Part shown: in pieces, positions 16,637 to 25,602 of the stretch
How positions within the stretch are numbered: position 1 is the first letter of the stretch
How the letters are laid out: every line of letters begins with the position of its first letter
NCBI RefSeq assembly: GCF_003173615.1
Contig: NZ_QGNA01000004.1
Coordinates: forward strand, 186,001 to 250,000
Length of the DNA: 64,000 nt
Source: Falsiroseomonas bella
GTDB taxonomy: Bacteria; Pseudomonadota; Alphaproteobacteria; Acetobacterales; Acetobacteraceae
Reading direction: 5' to 3'
The notes under the pieces: generated by a model
Database searches by the model: none
Seen by the model: only the letters and a program-made list of their open reading frames with translations
What the model was told of the DNA's origin: nothing
Translations under genes and position numbers: made by a program

Positions 16637-19600
16637 ATGCCGATGTCGCTTTCGAACACGCCGACCAATGCCCTCGCCATCGAGGTCCTGGGTTCGCTGG
16701 GCCTTGCGGGGGCGGAGATCTCGGCCTTCGATCCCGGCAGCAACCGCCTCTTCGTCACATCGAGCGCGGGCCTGCAGGTGGTGGACCTGTCGAATCCGGC
16801 CGCGCCCGCGCTGGTCACGACGATCGACTTCACCACGCTGGGCTTCGCGACCACCGACGTCACCTCCGTCGCCAGCAAGGGCGGCATCGTGGCGGTGGCG
16901 CTGCCGGCCAGCCCGAAGACCGATCCCGGCCATGTCGTCTTCCTCGACGCCGCGACGGGCGGCCTGCTCGGCTCCGTCGAGGTCGGGTCGCTGCCCGACA
17001 TGGTCACCTTCACGCCGGATGGCATGAAGGTGCTGACCGCGAATGAGGGCGAGTACGCCAGCGACGGCAGCGATCCCGCGGCGGGCAGCGTCTCCATCAT
17101 CGACATCTCGGGCGGCGTCGCCGCCGCCACGGTGCAGACCGCGGGCTTCACCGCCTTCGACGGCCAGGAGGATGCGCTGCGCGCGTCCGGCGTGCGCATC
17201 TTCGCCGGCAAGTCCGTCTCCCAGGACGTGGAGCCGGAATACATCGCGATCTCGGCGGACGGCGCGAAGGCGATGGTGACGCTGCAGGAGGCGAACGCCG
17301 TCGCCGTGCTCGACATCGCGAGCGCCACCTTCACGGACATCGTGCCGCTCGGCTTCAAGGATTTCTCGACGTTCTTCGCCGATTTCAGCGACCGCGACGG
17401 GCCGGGCAACGCAAACCTGGTCAAGCTCGTCGGCGGCATGCCGGTCTTCGGGATGTACATGCCCGATGCGATCGACAGCTACCAGGCGGGCGGCAGCACC
17501 TATTTCGTGATCGCCAACGAGGGCGACGACCGCGACGACTTCATCACGCCCGACGAGACGGTGCGCCTCGGCAGCCTCGACCTCGACAACGCGACCTTCC
17601 CGAACGAGGCGGCGCTGAAGGCGAATGCCGTGCTCGGCCGCCTGACCGTGACCAATGCCGGCGTCAGCGGCGACACGGACGGCGACGGCGACATCGACCG
17701 CATCCAGATGCTCGGCGGCCGATCCTTCTCGATCCTCGATGCCGATGGCGCCATCGTCTTCGACAGCGGCGACGTGATCGAGCGCATCGCGAGCCACATG
17801 GTCTTCAACGGGCCGCTCGCCCTCGGCGATTTCGACGGGCGTTCCGACAACAAGGGGCCGGAGCCCGAGGGCATCGAGATCGGCGAGATCGGCGGGCGCA
17901 TCTACGTCTTCGTCGGCCTCGAGCGCGCGAACGCCAACCTCGTCTTCGACATCACCGACCCGGCCGACGTCGCCTATACCGGCATGGTGCGCCGTTCCGG
18001 CGATGTGAGCCCGGAGGGCAGCCTGTTCATCTCCGCCGCTGACAGCCCGACGGGCCAGGCGCTCTTCGTCGTCAGCAACGAGGTCAGCAGCACCGTCTCG
18101 GTGTTCGGCATCGAGGATCTCGGCGCCGAGCAACCCTTCACGCTGCAGCTGCTGCATTTCTCGGATGGCGAGGCCGGTCTGCTCGCCGGCGACACCGCGC
18201 CCTACCTCGCCGCGCTGGTGGATGCCTTCGATGATGACTACGCGAACACGCTGATCCTCGCGGGCGGCGACAATTTCATTCCCGGCCCCTTCCTGGCGGC
18301 CGGCACCGACCCCTCGGTCGCGGCGACGCACAACAAGGGCAACAACCCCGGCGCCGCCGACATCGAGATTCACAACCGGATCGGCGTCGAGGCCTCCACG
18401 GTCGGCAACCACGAATTCGACCTCGGCACCAACGCCTTCTCCGATATCGTGAACGATGCGGCCTTCCCCTATCTCACCGCAAATCTCGACTTCTCCGCGG
18501 ACGGCGCCCTCGTCGGCCGCTACCAGGAGACGGTCGGCACCGGCGGTCTCGAGAATGCCGCGAGCCTCGCGCGGAAGATCGTGCCCTCCGCGGTGGTGAG
18601 CAAGGGCGGCGAGCTGATCGGCCTGGTCGGCGCCACCACGCAGATCGTCGAGACCATCTCCTCGCTCGGCGGCGTGGAGGTGAAGGGCTTCGCCGGCGAC
18701 GGCAGCGAGGCCAACGACATGGCGCTGCTTGCCTCGCAGCTGCAGATCGTGATCGACGACCTGCGCGACCAGGGCGTGAACAAGATCGTGCTGATGGCGC
18801 ATCTGCAGCAGATCGCCTTCGAGCAGGCGCTCGCCCCGCTGCTGGAAGGCGTGGACATCATCCTCGCCGCCGGCTCCAACACGCGCCTCGGCGACGGCAA
18901 CGACTTGGCGGTGGACTTCCCCGGCCACGCGGCGAACTTCGCCGGGTCCTATCCGATCGTCACCGCGGGGCTCGACGGCGACACAACGCTGATCGTCAAC
19001 ACCGACAACGAGTTCACCTATCTCGGCCGCCTCGTCGTCTCCTTCGACAGCGAGGGGCGGATCATCCCCGGCTCGCTGGACGAGGGAGTGAGTGGCGCGA
19101 CCGCCGCGACCGCGGCGAATGTCGCCACCGCCTGGGGCGTGGACGAGGCGGATCTCGACACCACCGCCTTCGCGGACGGCACCAAGGGCGCCGCGGTGCG
19201 GCAGATCACCGATGCGGTGGATGGCGTCATCCAGGCCAAGGATGGCGAGGTCTGGGGCTTCACGAATGTCTACCTGGAAGGCGAGCGCAACCTGGTGCGC
19301 AACCAGGAGACCAACCTCGGCAACATCACCGCCGACGCCAACCTGCTGGCCGCGCAATCCGCGCTTGGCGACGGCGTGCTGGTCGGCTCGCTCAAGAACG
19401 GCGGCGGCATCCGTGCGCAGATCGGCTCCGTCGAGGTCGGCAGCGGCGACAAGGAACCGCCGCTGGCGAACCCCGATGCCGGTAAGCCGGCGGGTGGCGT
19501 CTCGACGCTCGACATCGAGAATTCCCTCCGCTTCGACAACAAGCTGATGGTGTTCGACACCACTGCGGCGGGGCTGAAGGCGATCCTGGAGCATGGCGTC

Positions 19601-20779
19601 GCCCTGCTCGGCAACCAGGGCCGCTTCCCGCAGATCGGCGGCATCAGCTTCGCCTATGACCCGGATGCGGATGCCGGCGAGCGCATTTCCGACCTCTCGG
19701 TGATCGACGACAGCGGCGCCATCGTCGCGCGCCTCGTGCAGAACGGCGTGGTCCTGCCGACCGCGCCGGCGACGATCAGCATGGTCACGCTGAACTTCCT
19801 GGCCAATGGCGGCGACGGCTACCCGATGAAGGCGAATGGCGCGAACTTCCGCTACCTGCTGGACGACGGCACGCTCGGCCCCGCGCTGGACGAGGCGCTG
19901 GATTTCGTCGCCGTCGCCCCGGCGAATGCGCTCGGCGAGCAGAAGGCGATGAAGGACTTCATGCAGGCGGTCCACGGCACGCCGGCGACCGCCTTCGATG
20001 CGGCGGACACGGCGGTCGGCGAGGATTGCCGCATCGCCAACCTGGACTTCCTGGATGGCCGCTCCGCCACGGGCGACGACGACGCGGAGCGCCTCGCGGG
20101 CCGCGCCGGCGACGACAGCCTGGCCGGCGCGGGCGGCGACGACACGCTGCTCGGCCTGTTCGGCGCCGACAGCCTGGAGGGCGGCGAGGGCGACGACCGC
20201 ATCATCGCCGGCGCCGGCAACGACACCGCGCTGGGCGGTACCGGCAAGGATCGCATCCTGGGCGAGGCCGGCAATGACAGCCTCGATGGCGGCGGGGATG
20301 ACGACATCCTCTTCGGCGGCGCGGGCAACGACGCGATGCTCGGCGGCGCGGGCAACGACCGGCTGCTGGCCGGCGCCGGCAACGACAGCGTGCAGGGCGG
20401 GGACGGCCTCGACGTGCTGTTCGGCGAGGCCGGCGCGGACACGCTGGTGGGTGGCGGCGGCGTGGACCTGCTGCTCGGTGGCGCGGGCGCGGACCTGTTC
20501 CGCTACCTGGCCTTCGCCGACAGCGCGGCGACGGCACCCGACCGCATCATCGGCTTCTCGGCCGCCGAAGGCGACCGGATCGACCTCTCCGAACTCGCGG
20601 CCGACCCGCTGGTCTTCGTGACCGGCGCCTTCCTGGGCGGCGGCCTCGCCTCGGTGCGGGTGCGCCAGAACACCCTTGACACCATCCTGCAGGTGGATGA
20701 CGGCAGCGGTGGCGCGCCCGACATGATCATCAAGCTGTCGGGCCTGCATGCGCTGGGCGCGGGCGACCTGATCCTCTGA
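16637..20779 (+). CDS. Secreted choice-of-anchor I / 5'-nucleotidase / RTX protein
   Basis: A 1380-residue multidomain protein. Residues 10-495 form a choice-of-anchor I beta-propeller (VLTANEGEYAS, VIANEGDDRD, GPEPEGIEIG). Residues about 500-860 are a metallophosphoesterase of the 5'-nucleotidase family, with LLHFSDGEAG (Asp-x-Glu where many relatives have Asp-x-His), GGDNFIPG and the GNHEFDLG motif. The 5'-nucleotidase C-terminal domain spans 875-1110. About fifteen RTX nonapeptides (GGAGNDRLL type) fill 1143-1290, followed by a C-terminal secretion-type domain. No N-terminal signal peptide is seen, as expected for type I secretion. ATG 16637 follows GGGAG; the ATG at 16643 is possible. It probably releases phosphate from nucleotides or other phosphoesters outside the cell. 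Confidence 0.93.
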   Translation: MPMSLSNTPTNALAIEVLGSLGLAGAEISAFDPGSNRLFVTSSAGLQVVDLSNPAAPALVTTIDFTTLGFATTDVTSVASKGGIVAVALPASPKTDPGHVVFLDAATGGLLGSVEVGSLPDMVTFTPDGMKVLTANEGEYASDGSDPAAGSVSIIDISGGVAAATVQTAGFTAFDGQEDALRASGVRIFAGKSVSQDVEPEYIAISADGAKAMVTLQEANAVAVLDIASATFTDIVPLGFKDFSTFFADFSDRDGPGNANLVKLVGGMPVFGMYMPDAIDSYQAGGSTYFVIANEGDDRDDFITPDETVRLGSLDLDNATFPNEAALKANAVLGRLTVTNAGVSGDTDGDGDIDRIQMLGGRSFSILDADGAIVFDSGDVIERIASHMVFNGPLALGDFDGRSDNKGPEPEGIEIGEIGGRIYVFVGLERANANLVFDITDPADVAYTGMVRRSGDVSPEGSLFISAADSPTGQALFVVSNEVSSTVSVFGIEDLGAEQPFTLQLLHFSDGEAGLLAGDTAPYLAALVDAFDDDYANTLILAGGDNFIPGPFLAAGTDPSVAATHNKGNNPGAADIEIHNRIGVEASTVGNHEFDLGTNAFSDIVNDAAFPYLTANLDFSADGALVGRYQETVGTGGLENAASLARKIVPSAVVSKGGELIGLVGATTQIVETISSLGGVEVKGFAGDGSEANDMALLASQLQIVIDDLRDQGVNKIVLMAHLQQIAFEQALAPLLEGVDIILAAGSNTRLGDGNDLAVDFPGHAANFAGSYPIVTAGLDGDTTLIVNTDNEFTYLGRLVVSFDSEGRIIPGSLDEGVSGATAATAANVATAWGVDEADLDTTAFADGTKGAAVRQITDAVDGVIQAKDGEVWGFTNVYLEGERNLVRNQETNLGNITADANLLAAQSALGDGVLVGSLKNGGGIRAQIGSVEVGSGDKEPPLANPDAGKPAGGVSTLDIENSLRFDNKLMVFDTTAAGLKAILEHGVALLGNQGRFPQIGGISFAYDPDADAGERISDLSVIDDSGAIVARLVQNGVVLPTAPATISMVTLNFLANGGDGYPMKANGANFRYLLDDGTLGPALDEALDFVAVAPANALGEQKAMKDFMQAVHGTPATAFDAADTAVGEDCRIANLDFLDGRSATGDDDAERLAGRAGDDSLAGAGGDDTLLGLFGADSLEGGEGDDRIIAGAGNDTALGGTGKDRILGEAGNDSLDGGGDDDILFGGAGNDAMLGGAGNDRLLAGAGNDSVQGGDGLDVLFGEAGADTLVGGGGVDLLLGGAGADLFRYLAFADSAATAPDRIIGFSAAEGDRIDLSELAADPLVFVTGAFLGGGLASVRVRQNTLDTILQVDDGSGGAPDMIIKLSGLHALGAGDLIL

Positions 20780-20785
20780 CACGAA

Positions 20786-20813
20786 GGCCCCCGCGCTGTC
20801 CGGCGCGGGGGCC
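20786..20813 (+). terminator. Strong GC hairpin after the RTX protein gene
   Basis: A perfect 11-bp stem (20786-20796 with 20803-20813) and six-base loop start six bases after the stop codon. No T run follows, so termination may need Rho or the hairpin may protect the 3' end. Confidence 0.55.
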
Positions 20814-20869
20814 GCAGCCCTATCCCCGATGGCCCCGGCCGCGCGCTCTCCGCCGCGCGGGAGGCGGGA

Positions 20870-20898
20870 TTGAAGCGCCGCCCCCCCTTCACTTATAG
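20870..20898 (+). promoter_or_regulatory. Sigma-70-type promoter for the TRAP operon
   Basis: TTGAAG at 20870-20875 and TTATAG at 20893-20898 are separated by exactly 17 bases, a good housekeeping promoter, and lie 51 bases before the dctP ATG. It stands out in otherwise GC-rich sequence. Confidence 0.5.
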
Positions 20899-20949
20899 GG
20901 GGCCAGCCGGCGCCGCACGCGGTGCCTCGTCCTTGGGGAGACAACGCCG

Positions 20950-21927
20950 ATGCACCTGAACCGTCGCCTGATGCTGGCCGCTGCGCTGGCCCTGTCGCTG
21001 TCCGCGGCACCCGCCCTCGCGCAGACCCAGGTCACCATCCAGAGCCCGATCGGCATCAACAGCCACTACGGGGCCGGCGCGTCCGCCTTCAAGGACACCT
21101 TCGAGCGGCTGACCAACAACCGCTTCCGCGTGGTCTACCAGCGCAACGACAACGAGCGCGAGGCGATCGAAAGCGTCCAGATCGGCACCATCGAGTGCAA
21201 CATCACCTCGACGGGCCCGGTCGGCAACTTCGTTCCGGAAACGCGCAACCTGGACGTGCCCTTCCTGTTCCGCGACACCGCGCATGCGCGCGGCGTGCTC
21301 GACAGCGAGATCGGGCAGGAGATGCTCGGCCGCTTCCCCGCGCGCGGCATCATCGCGGTCGCCTGGCTGGAGAACGGCTTCCGCCACATGACGAACAGCC
21401 GGCGCGAGGTGAACACGCCGGCCGATGTGCGCGGCCTGAAGGTGCGCACCATGGAGAACCCGGTGCACATGCGCGCCTTCCAGACGCTCGGCGCCCTGCC
21501 GACGCCGATGGCGTTCAGCGAGCTGGTGCCGGCGCTGCAGCAGGGCACGGTGGACGGGCAGGAGAACCCGATCCCGGTCATCCTGAACAACAACCTGAAC
21601 CAGGTGCAGCGCTACCTGACGCTGACCGGCCACGTCTATTCGCCGGCGCTGCTGCTGTGCAGCCCGGCCTTCGTGAACCGGCTGAGCCAGCAGGACCGTG
21701 CCGCCCTGATGCAGGCCGGCCGTGACGCCGCGGCGGCCAACCGCGCGCGCGTGACCGCCGACGAGCAGACCGGCGTGGAGGAGCTGCGCCGCCGCGGCAT
21801 GACGGTGGTGACGCAGGTGGACAGCGCGGCCTTCCAGCAGGCGCTCGCCGGCGGCTCGGCGCAGATCGAGCAGGGCCTCGACAGCGCCCTGATCCGCCGC
21901 ATCCGGGAGTGGCGCCCGGGCTCGTGA
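20950..21927 (+). CDS. dctP: TRAP transporter substrate-binding protein (DctP type)
   Basis: A periplasmic receptor of 325 residues for a TRAP transporter, usually for organic acids. Signal peptide 1-24 ends in APALAQ. Family signatures are the central helix region MENPVHMRAFQTLGALPTPMAFSEL split around residue 160, with the substrate-coordinating Arg in KVRTMENP, and GTVDGQENP. ATG 20950 follows GGGGAG. It is followed by a hairpin and the two permease genes. The ligand cannot be deduced. Confidence 0.94.
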   Translation: MHLNRRLMLAAALALSLSAAPALAQTQVTIQSPIGINSHYGAGASAFKDTFERLTNNRFRVVYQRNDNEREAIESVQIGTIECNITSTGPVGNFVPETRNLDVPFLFRDTAHARGVLDSEIGQEMLGRFPARGIIAVAWLENGFRHMTNSRREVNTPADVRGLKVRTMENPVHMRAFQTLGALPTPMAFSELVPALQQGTVDGQENPIPVILNNNLNQVQRYLTLTGHVYSPALLLCSPAFVNRLSQQDRAALMQAGRDAAAANRARVTADEQTGVEELRRRGMTVVTQVDSAAFQQALAGGSAQIEQGLDSALIRRIREWRPGS

Positions 21928-21950
21928 GCCCCGACGTCGCGGGCTGACAG

Positions 21951-21976
21951 GGGCGCGGGGGCATCCCCCCGCGCCC
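21951..21976 (+). terminator. Hairpin with T-rich tail between dctP and dctQ
   Basis: GGGCGCGGGGG (21951-21961) pairs with the C-rich arm ending at 21976 and is followed by TTCTTCTT. It resembles an intrinsic terminator and would let the receptor be made in excess over the permeases, a common arrangement in binding-protein operons. Confidence 0.5.
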
Positions 21977-21998
21977 TTCTTCTTGGGCGGGAGAGCCG

Positions 21999-22607
21999 AT
22001 GAACCCGATGAACGTCATGCCGCTGCAGGTGACCGTCGCCGCGACGGTCGTCGCGGTCGGCGTCGCGCTCTGGGCGGGGCGCGAGCAGGGGCGGGGTGGC
22101 GGGCCACGCAGCGCCGTCCGCCGTGCGGTGCTGGCTCTCGACCGCGTCTCGACCGGGGTCGCGTCCATCCTGGCCTGCATCGCGCTGGCCGTCGCGGTCA
22201 GCGCCGGCGCCTGGCAGGTCTTCTCCCGCTTCGCCACGGAGACGCCCTCGCCCTGGTCCGAGGCGCTGGTGCGGATCTCCCTGATCTGGATGTGCTACCT
22301 GGGCGTGGCGGTGGCGCTGCGCGCGGGCGCGCTGGTCTCGATCGACGTGGCGCACCGCTATTCGCGGGGCGCGGTGCGGCGCGCGGTGGAGGCAGCGACG
22401 CTCGCCTTCGTGCTCTCCTTCATGGGGGTGATGTTCTGGTTCGGCTGGGCGATGACGGAGCGCGTGCAGTTCCAGACCATCGCCGGGCTGGAGTTCTCGA
22501 TGGCCTACGCCTATGCCGCCATCCCGCTCGGCGCGGTCTTCGCGATGGTGGGCGCGACCGCGCATTTCCTCGACCGCCGCGCCGAGGAACTGGAGAACGC
22601 GGTATGA
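21999..22607 (+). CDS. dctQ: TRAP transporter small permease (DctQ type)
   Basis: The 202-residue small membrane subunit with an N-terminal helix (about 7-27) and the four-helix DctQ domain (55-190), including GAWQVFSRF and the paired WMCYLGVAVALRAG. The N-terminal extension is longer than in minimal DctQ proteins. ATG 21999 has GGCGGGAGAG upstream; ATG 22008 and 22017 are alternatives. It is separated from dctM by 184 bp that contain a dispersed repeat, whereas these genes usually touch. Confidence 0.88.
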   Translation: MNPMNVMPLQVTVAATVVAVGVALWAGREQGRGGGPRSAVRRAVLALDRVSTGVASILACIALAVAVSAGAWQVFSRFATETPSPWSEALVRISLIWMCYLGVAVALRAGALVSIDVAHRYSRGAVRRAVEAATLAFVLSFMGVMFWFGWAMTERVQFQTIAGLEFSMAYAYAAIPLGAVFAMVGATAHFLDRRAEELENAV

Positions 22608-22651
22608 GCCGCCGTCCCGTCCAGGACTGGCGGATCGCGCCCCGCGCGATC

Positions 22652-22785
22652 CGAGGCCGCGAAAGCGGCCCGCGCCCAGACCATCATCACCGCTTGATGC
22701 GCCAGTGCGCGGCGCGACACGCCGAAGGCGTGCTGCTCGCACGACGCCAAGCGCGCGGATGCGCGCGCCCGCCGTCTGAGGGCAC
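22652..22785. repeat. Dispersed repeat, copy A, between dctQ and dctM
   Basis: It shares with 31793-31940 a block of about 30 bases starting GAGGCCGCGAA (one mismatch), then AGTGCGCGGCGCGA, then GCGCGCGGA...GCGCGCGCCCG and the end motif TGAGGGCAC. The element ends seven bases before the dctM ATG, and its GAGGG appears to serve as the dctM ribosome-binding site. It holds no open frame of its own. Confidence 0.7.
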
Positions 22786-22791
22786 CCAACA

Positions 22792-24069
22792 ATGAGCGGC
22801 GCGATGCTCACGGTGATGCTGGTGCTGTTCGCAGCCAGCATCCCCGTTGCGGTGGCGATCGGCGTCGCCGCGGTGGTCGGCATCGCCGGCTACACCAGTT
22901 TCCCGCTGATCGTCGCGGCGCAGCAGCTCTTCGTCGGCATCGACCGCTTCCCGCTGGCCGCCATCCCGTTCTTCATCCTGGCGGGCAACCTTATGGAGGT
23001 CGGCGGGATCAGCCGCCGCCTGGTGGATTTCGCAAAATCCATCGTCGGCCGCATCCAGGGCGGGCTGCCGGCCACCTGCGTCCTGACCTGCATGATCTTC
23101 GCCGCGATCAGCGGCTCCTCGGTCGCGACCACCTTCGCGATCGGGGCCATCATGATCCCGGCGCTGGTGCGCGCCGGCTATCCGGTGGCCTTCGCCGCCG
23201 CGCTGCAGGCGACGGCGGCCGAGCTCGGGGTGGTCATCCCGCCCTCCATCCCGATGATCCTCTACGGCGTCTCGACCCAGACCTCGATCCCGGAGCTGTT
23301 CCTCGCCGGCTTCGGGCCGGGGCTGCTGATCGCTGCCGCGCTGGTCGGCACGGTGCTGGTCTGGTGCCGCATCAAGGGCTGGGGGAAGCTCGACGGCGAG
23401 GGAAGGCTGCCCTTCCTGCAGGCCACGAAGCAGGCGGGCTGGGCGCTGTTCATGCCGGTGGTCGTGCTCGGCGGCATCTATGGCGGCATCACCACGCCGA
23501 CCGAGGCCTCCGTCGTCGCCGTGGTCTATGCGCTGATCGTCGGGCTGCTGATCCACCGCGAGATCCGCCCGCGCGACCTCTATCCGATCTTCCGCAAGTC
23601 GGTGATCAGCTCCGCGGTGATCATGTTCATCATCGCCTGCGCGGCGCTGTTCTCCTGGCTGCTGAACCGCCAGGGCGTGCCCGACATGGCGGCCGAGTGG
23701 CTGGTGCAGACCTTCGACGAGGCGTCCTGGTACCTGCTGGCTGTGAACCTGTTCCTCTTCGTCGTCGGCATGTTCGTGGAGACCTCGGCCTCCATCATCG
23801 TGCTCGCGCCGATCCTGCAGGAGGCGGCGGGTCGCCTCGGCGTGGATGGCGTGCATTTCGGCACGATCATGGTGGTGAACCTGGCGATGGGCATGATCAC
23901 GCCACCCTTCGGCGTGAACCTGTTCGCCGCGGCGCAGGTGGCAGGCACCAGCATCGACAAGATGATGCGCTACCTGCCGGTCTTCATCGGCGTGATCTTC
24001 GCCTGCCTGATGGTGCTGACCTACGTGCCCTGGATCACGCTGGCGCTGCCGACCCTGGTCTTCCGCTGA
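22792..24069 (+). CDS. dctM: TRAP transporter large permease (DctM type)
   Basis: The 425-residue transport subunit, with about twelve helices. Signatures are PFFILAGNLMEVGGIS, GSSVATTFAIG near 105, QATAAELGVVIPPSIPMILYG and the repeat-like NLAMGMITPPFGVNLF near 365. It takes solute from the DctP receptor using the Na+ gradient. ATG 22792 uses GAGGG supplied by the upstream repeat element. Intact and of usual length. Confidence 0.95.
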   Translation: MSGAMLTVMLVLFAASIPVAVAIGVAAVVGIAGYTSFPLIVAAQQLFVGIDRFPLAAIPFFILAGNLMEVGGISRRLVDFAKSIVGRIQGGLPATCVLTCMIFAAISGSSVATTFAIGAIMIPALVRAGYPVAFAAALQATAAELGVVIPPSIPMILYGVSTQTSIPELFLAGFGPGLLIAAALVGTVLVWCRIKGWGKLDGEGRLPFLQATKQAGWALFMPVVVLGGIYGGITTPTEASVVAVVYALIVGLLIHREIRPRDLYPIFRKSVISSAVIMFIIACAALFSWLLNRQGVPDMAAEWLVQTFDEASWYLLAVNLFLFVVGMFVETSASIIVLAPILQEAAGRLGVDGVHFGTIMVVNLAMGMITPPFGVNLFAAAQVAGTSIDKMMRYLPVFIGVIFACLMVLTYVPWITLALPTLVFR

Positions 24070-24078
24070 CGGAACCGC

Positions 24079-24285
24079 TCAGCGCCCCTGCGCAAGCCGG
24101 GCAATCAGTTCGCGCACATGGAAGCATTGCGCGACCTGGTGGCCCGCATCGGGGCGCAGCGCCGGCGGCGGCGTGGTGACGCGGTCCGCCCAGGCCCGGC
24201 ATTCCGCGGCACTGTCGAAGTAGCGGGTTTCCAGGACCGGCTGGCCGCCCGCCACGGCCAGCACCAAGGCGACCCATGCGCCCAT
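24079..24285 (-). CDS. Small hypothetical protein
   Basis: A 68-residue protein with a hydrophobic N-terminus (WVALVLAVAGGQP), two cysteines (AECRAW and QCFHV) and a His. A good ribosome-binding site (GGGAGGG) precedes the ATG at 24285. It resembles short exported proteins of unknown role. It converges with dctM and is transcribed like the catabolic genes to its right. Coding status is plausible, not certain. Confidence 0.55.
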   Translation of the reverse strand: MGAWVALVLAVAGGQPVLETRYFDSAAECRAWADRVTTPPPALRPDAGHQVAQCFHVRELIARLAQGR

Positions 24286-24335
24286 CGCATTCCCTCCCGG
24301 TGGTCACCGGGTGGAACGCGGGTTCCGGGCCGCGG

Positions 24336-24644
24336 TTACGGGATCGGCGCCCGGTCGATGCGGCTCAAAAGCGCGTTGATGCCGCGATAGGTCGCCTCGA
24401 TGCCCGTGACGCCGCGCGCGGCGAGGCGCGCAGCATGCATCGCGTGATAGGCCTCGGCGGCCGCGCGGTTCTCGAACAGGTAGATGCCGCCGGCGCGGCC
24501 GGCGGCGGGCTCCTCCGTCCAGATCTTCCAAAGCAGCCCGCGCTGGCCGGCGATGTCCTCGGCCAGCGGCTTGAGCGCCTCGGTCCGGTCGGGACCGAAG
24601 GCGCTGTTGGGGAAGTCGAAGATCAGGACGGTGAGGTCGGACAT
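24336..24644 (-). CDS. YdhR-like monooxygenase family protein
   Basis: A 102-residue ferredoxin-like-fold protein resembling the YdhR putative monooxygenase family: FDFPNSAFGPDR near the start, GLLWKIWTEEPAAGRAGGIYLF and a C-terminal GIEATYRGINALLSRIDRAP. The ATG overlaps the stop of the FAH hydrolase gene (ATGA), so it is translationally coupled to it and likely part of the same catabolic operon. The substrate is unknown. Confidence 0.8.
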   Translation of the reverse strand: MSDLTVLIFDFPNSAFGPDRTEALKPLAEDIAGQRGLLWKIWTEEPAAGRAGGIYLFENRAAAEAYHAMHAARLAARGVTGIEATYRGINALLSRIDRAPIP

Positions 24645-25492
24645 CAGCCCGAATAGGCCACCGTGCGCTGCGTCTGCTCGCCGAGGCCCTGGATGGAGAG
24701 CTTCATCACCTGCCCCGCCTTCAGGAACATCGGCGGCTTCTGGCCGAGGCCGACGCCGGGCGGCGTGCCGGTGGAGATCACGTCGCCCGGATGCAGCGTG
24801 ATGAAGTGCGAGACGTAGGAGACCAGGTGTCGCACGCCGAAGATCATGGTGCGCGTGGAGCCGTTCTGCATGCGCTGGCCATCCACGTCGAGCGTCATCG
24901 CCAGGTCCTGCGGATCCGCGATCTCGTCCTTCGTCACCAGCCAGGGGCCGAGCGGGCCGAAGGTGTCGCAGCCCTTGCCCTTGTCCCAGGTGCCGCCGCG
25001 CTCGATCTGCCATTCGCGCTCCGACACGTCGTTGCAGACGGCGTAGCCGGCGACATGGTCCATCGCGGCGTCCTCGGACACGCACTTGGCCGTGCTGCCG
25101 ATGATGACGGCGAGCTCCACTTCCCAGTCGGTCTTCACGCTGCCCTTCGGGATGATCACGTCGTCATTCGGGCCGCAGAGCGCGCCGAGCGACTTCAGGA
25201 ACACGATCGGCTCCTTCGGGATCGCCGCACCCGTCTCCGCCGCGTGGTCGGCGTAGTTCAGGCCGATGCAGATGAAGTTCGTCAGCCCCGTCACCGGCGG
25301 GCCGAGGCGCGGATTGCCGGAGACCGCCGGCAGCTTCGACGCATCGAGCGCCGCGAGCTTCGCGAGCCCGGCGGGGGAGAGCGCATCGCCCTTGAGGTCG
25401 GCGATGACGCCGGACAGGTCGCGGATCGTGCCGGAGGCATCGAGCATGCCGGGCTTCTCGGCGCCGGCGGGACCGTATCGGAGGAGTTTCAT
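24644..25492 (-). CDS. Fumarylacetoacetate hydrolase family protein, likely diketo-deoxy sugar acid hydrolase
   Basis: A 282-residue FAH-fold enzyme. FICIGLNYADHAAE, the metal-binding DWEVELAVIIG, NDVSEREWQIERGG and DVISTGTPPGVG are all present. Sequence style and neighbours match the branch that hydrolyses 2,4-diketo-3-deoxy-L-fuconate to pyruvate and lactate in the non-phosphorylative L-fucose route (my recollection of the family; not tested here). It needs Mg2+ or Mn2+. It is coupled to the YdhR-like gene and lies 110 bp downstream of the SDR gene on the same strand, with a repeat hairpin between. Confidence 0.88.
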   Translation of the reverse strand: MKLLRYGPAGAEKPGMLDASGTIRDLSGVIADLKGDALSPAGLAKLAALDASKLPAVSGNPRLGPPVTGLTNFICIGLNYADHAAETGAAIPKEPIVFLKSLGALCGPNDDVIIPKGSVKTDWEVELAVIIGSTAKCVSEDAAMDHVAGYAVCNDVSEREWQIERGGTWDKGKGCDTFGPLGPWLVTKDEIADPQDLAMTLDVDGQRMQNGSTRTMIFGVRHLVSYVSHFITLHPGDVISTGTPPGVGLGQKPPMFLKAGQVMKLSIQGLGEQTQRTVAYSG

Positions 25493-25546
25493 GGCGGTTT
25501 TCCTAACCCGTGTGGCGTGGGCCGGCTAGATCAGAGAAGTGGCGCT

Positions 25547-25590
25547 GCCCCCACCCCGACCCTCCCCCGCACTGCGGGGGAGGGAGAAGT
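25547..25590. repeat. REP-like GC hairpin element, copy 1
   Basis: GCCCCCACCCCGACCC leads into a stem CCTCCCCCGC / GCGGGGGAGG with a short loop, followed by GAGAAG. The reverse complement of the same sequence, with a different loop, occurs at 55558-55598, and a larger relative at 57711-57843. It sits between the FAH and SDR genes of one operon. Confidence 0.75.
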
Positions 25591-25602
25591 GGAGGGCACA
25601 CG

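Noticed and set aside
16580-21010. A 1476-codon open frame on the minus strand opposite the RTX protein gene
   Set aside because: High GC leaves few stop codons on the antisense strand. The composition (runs of Arg, Ala, Val, Glu without motifs) is that of a shadow, and the plus strand has clear domains.
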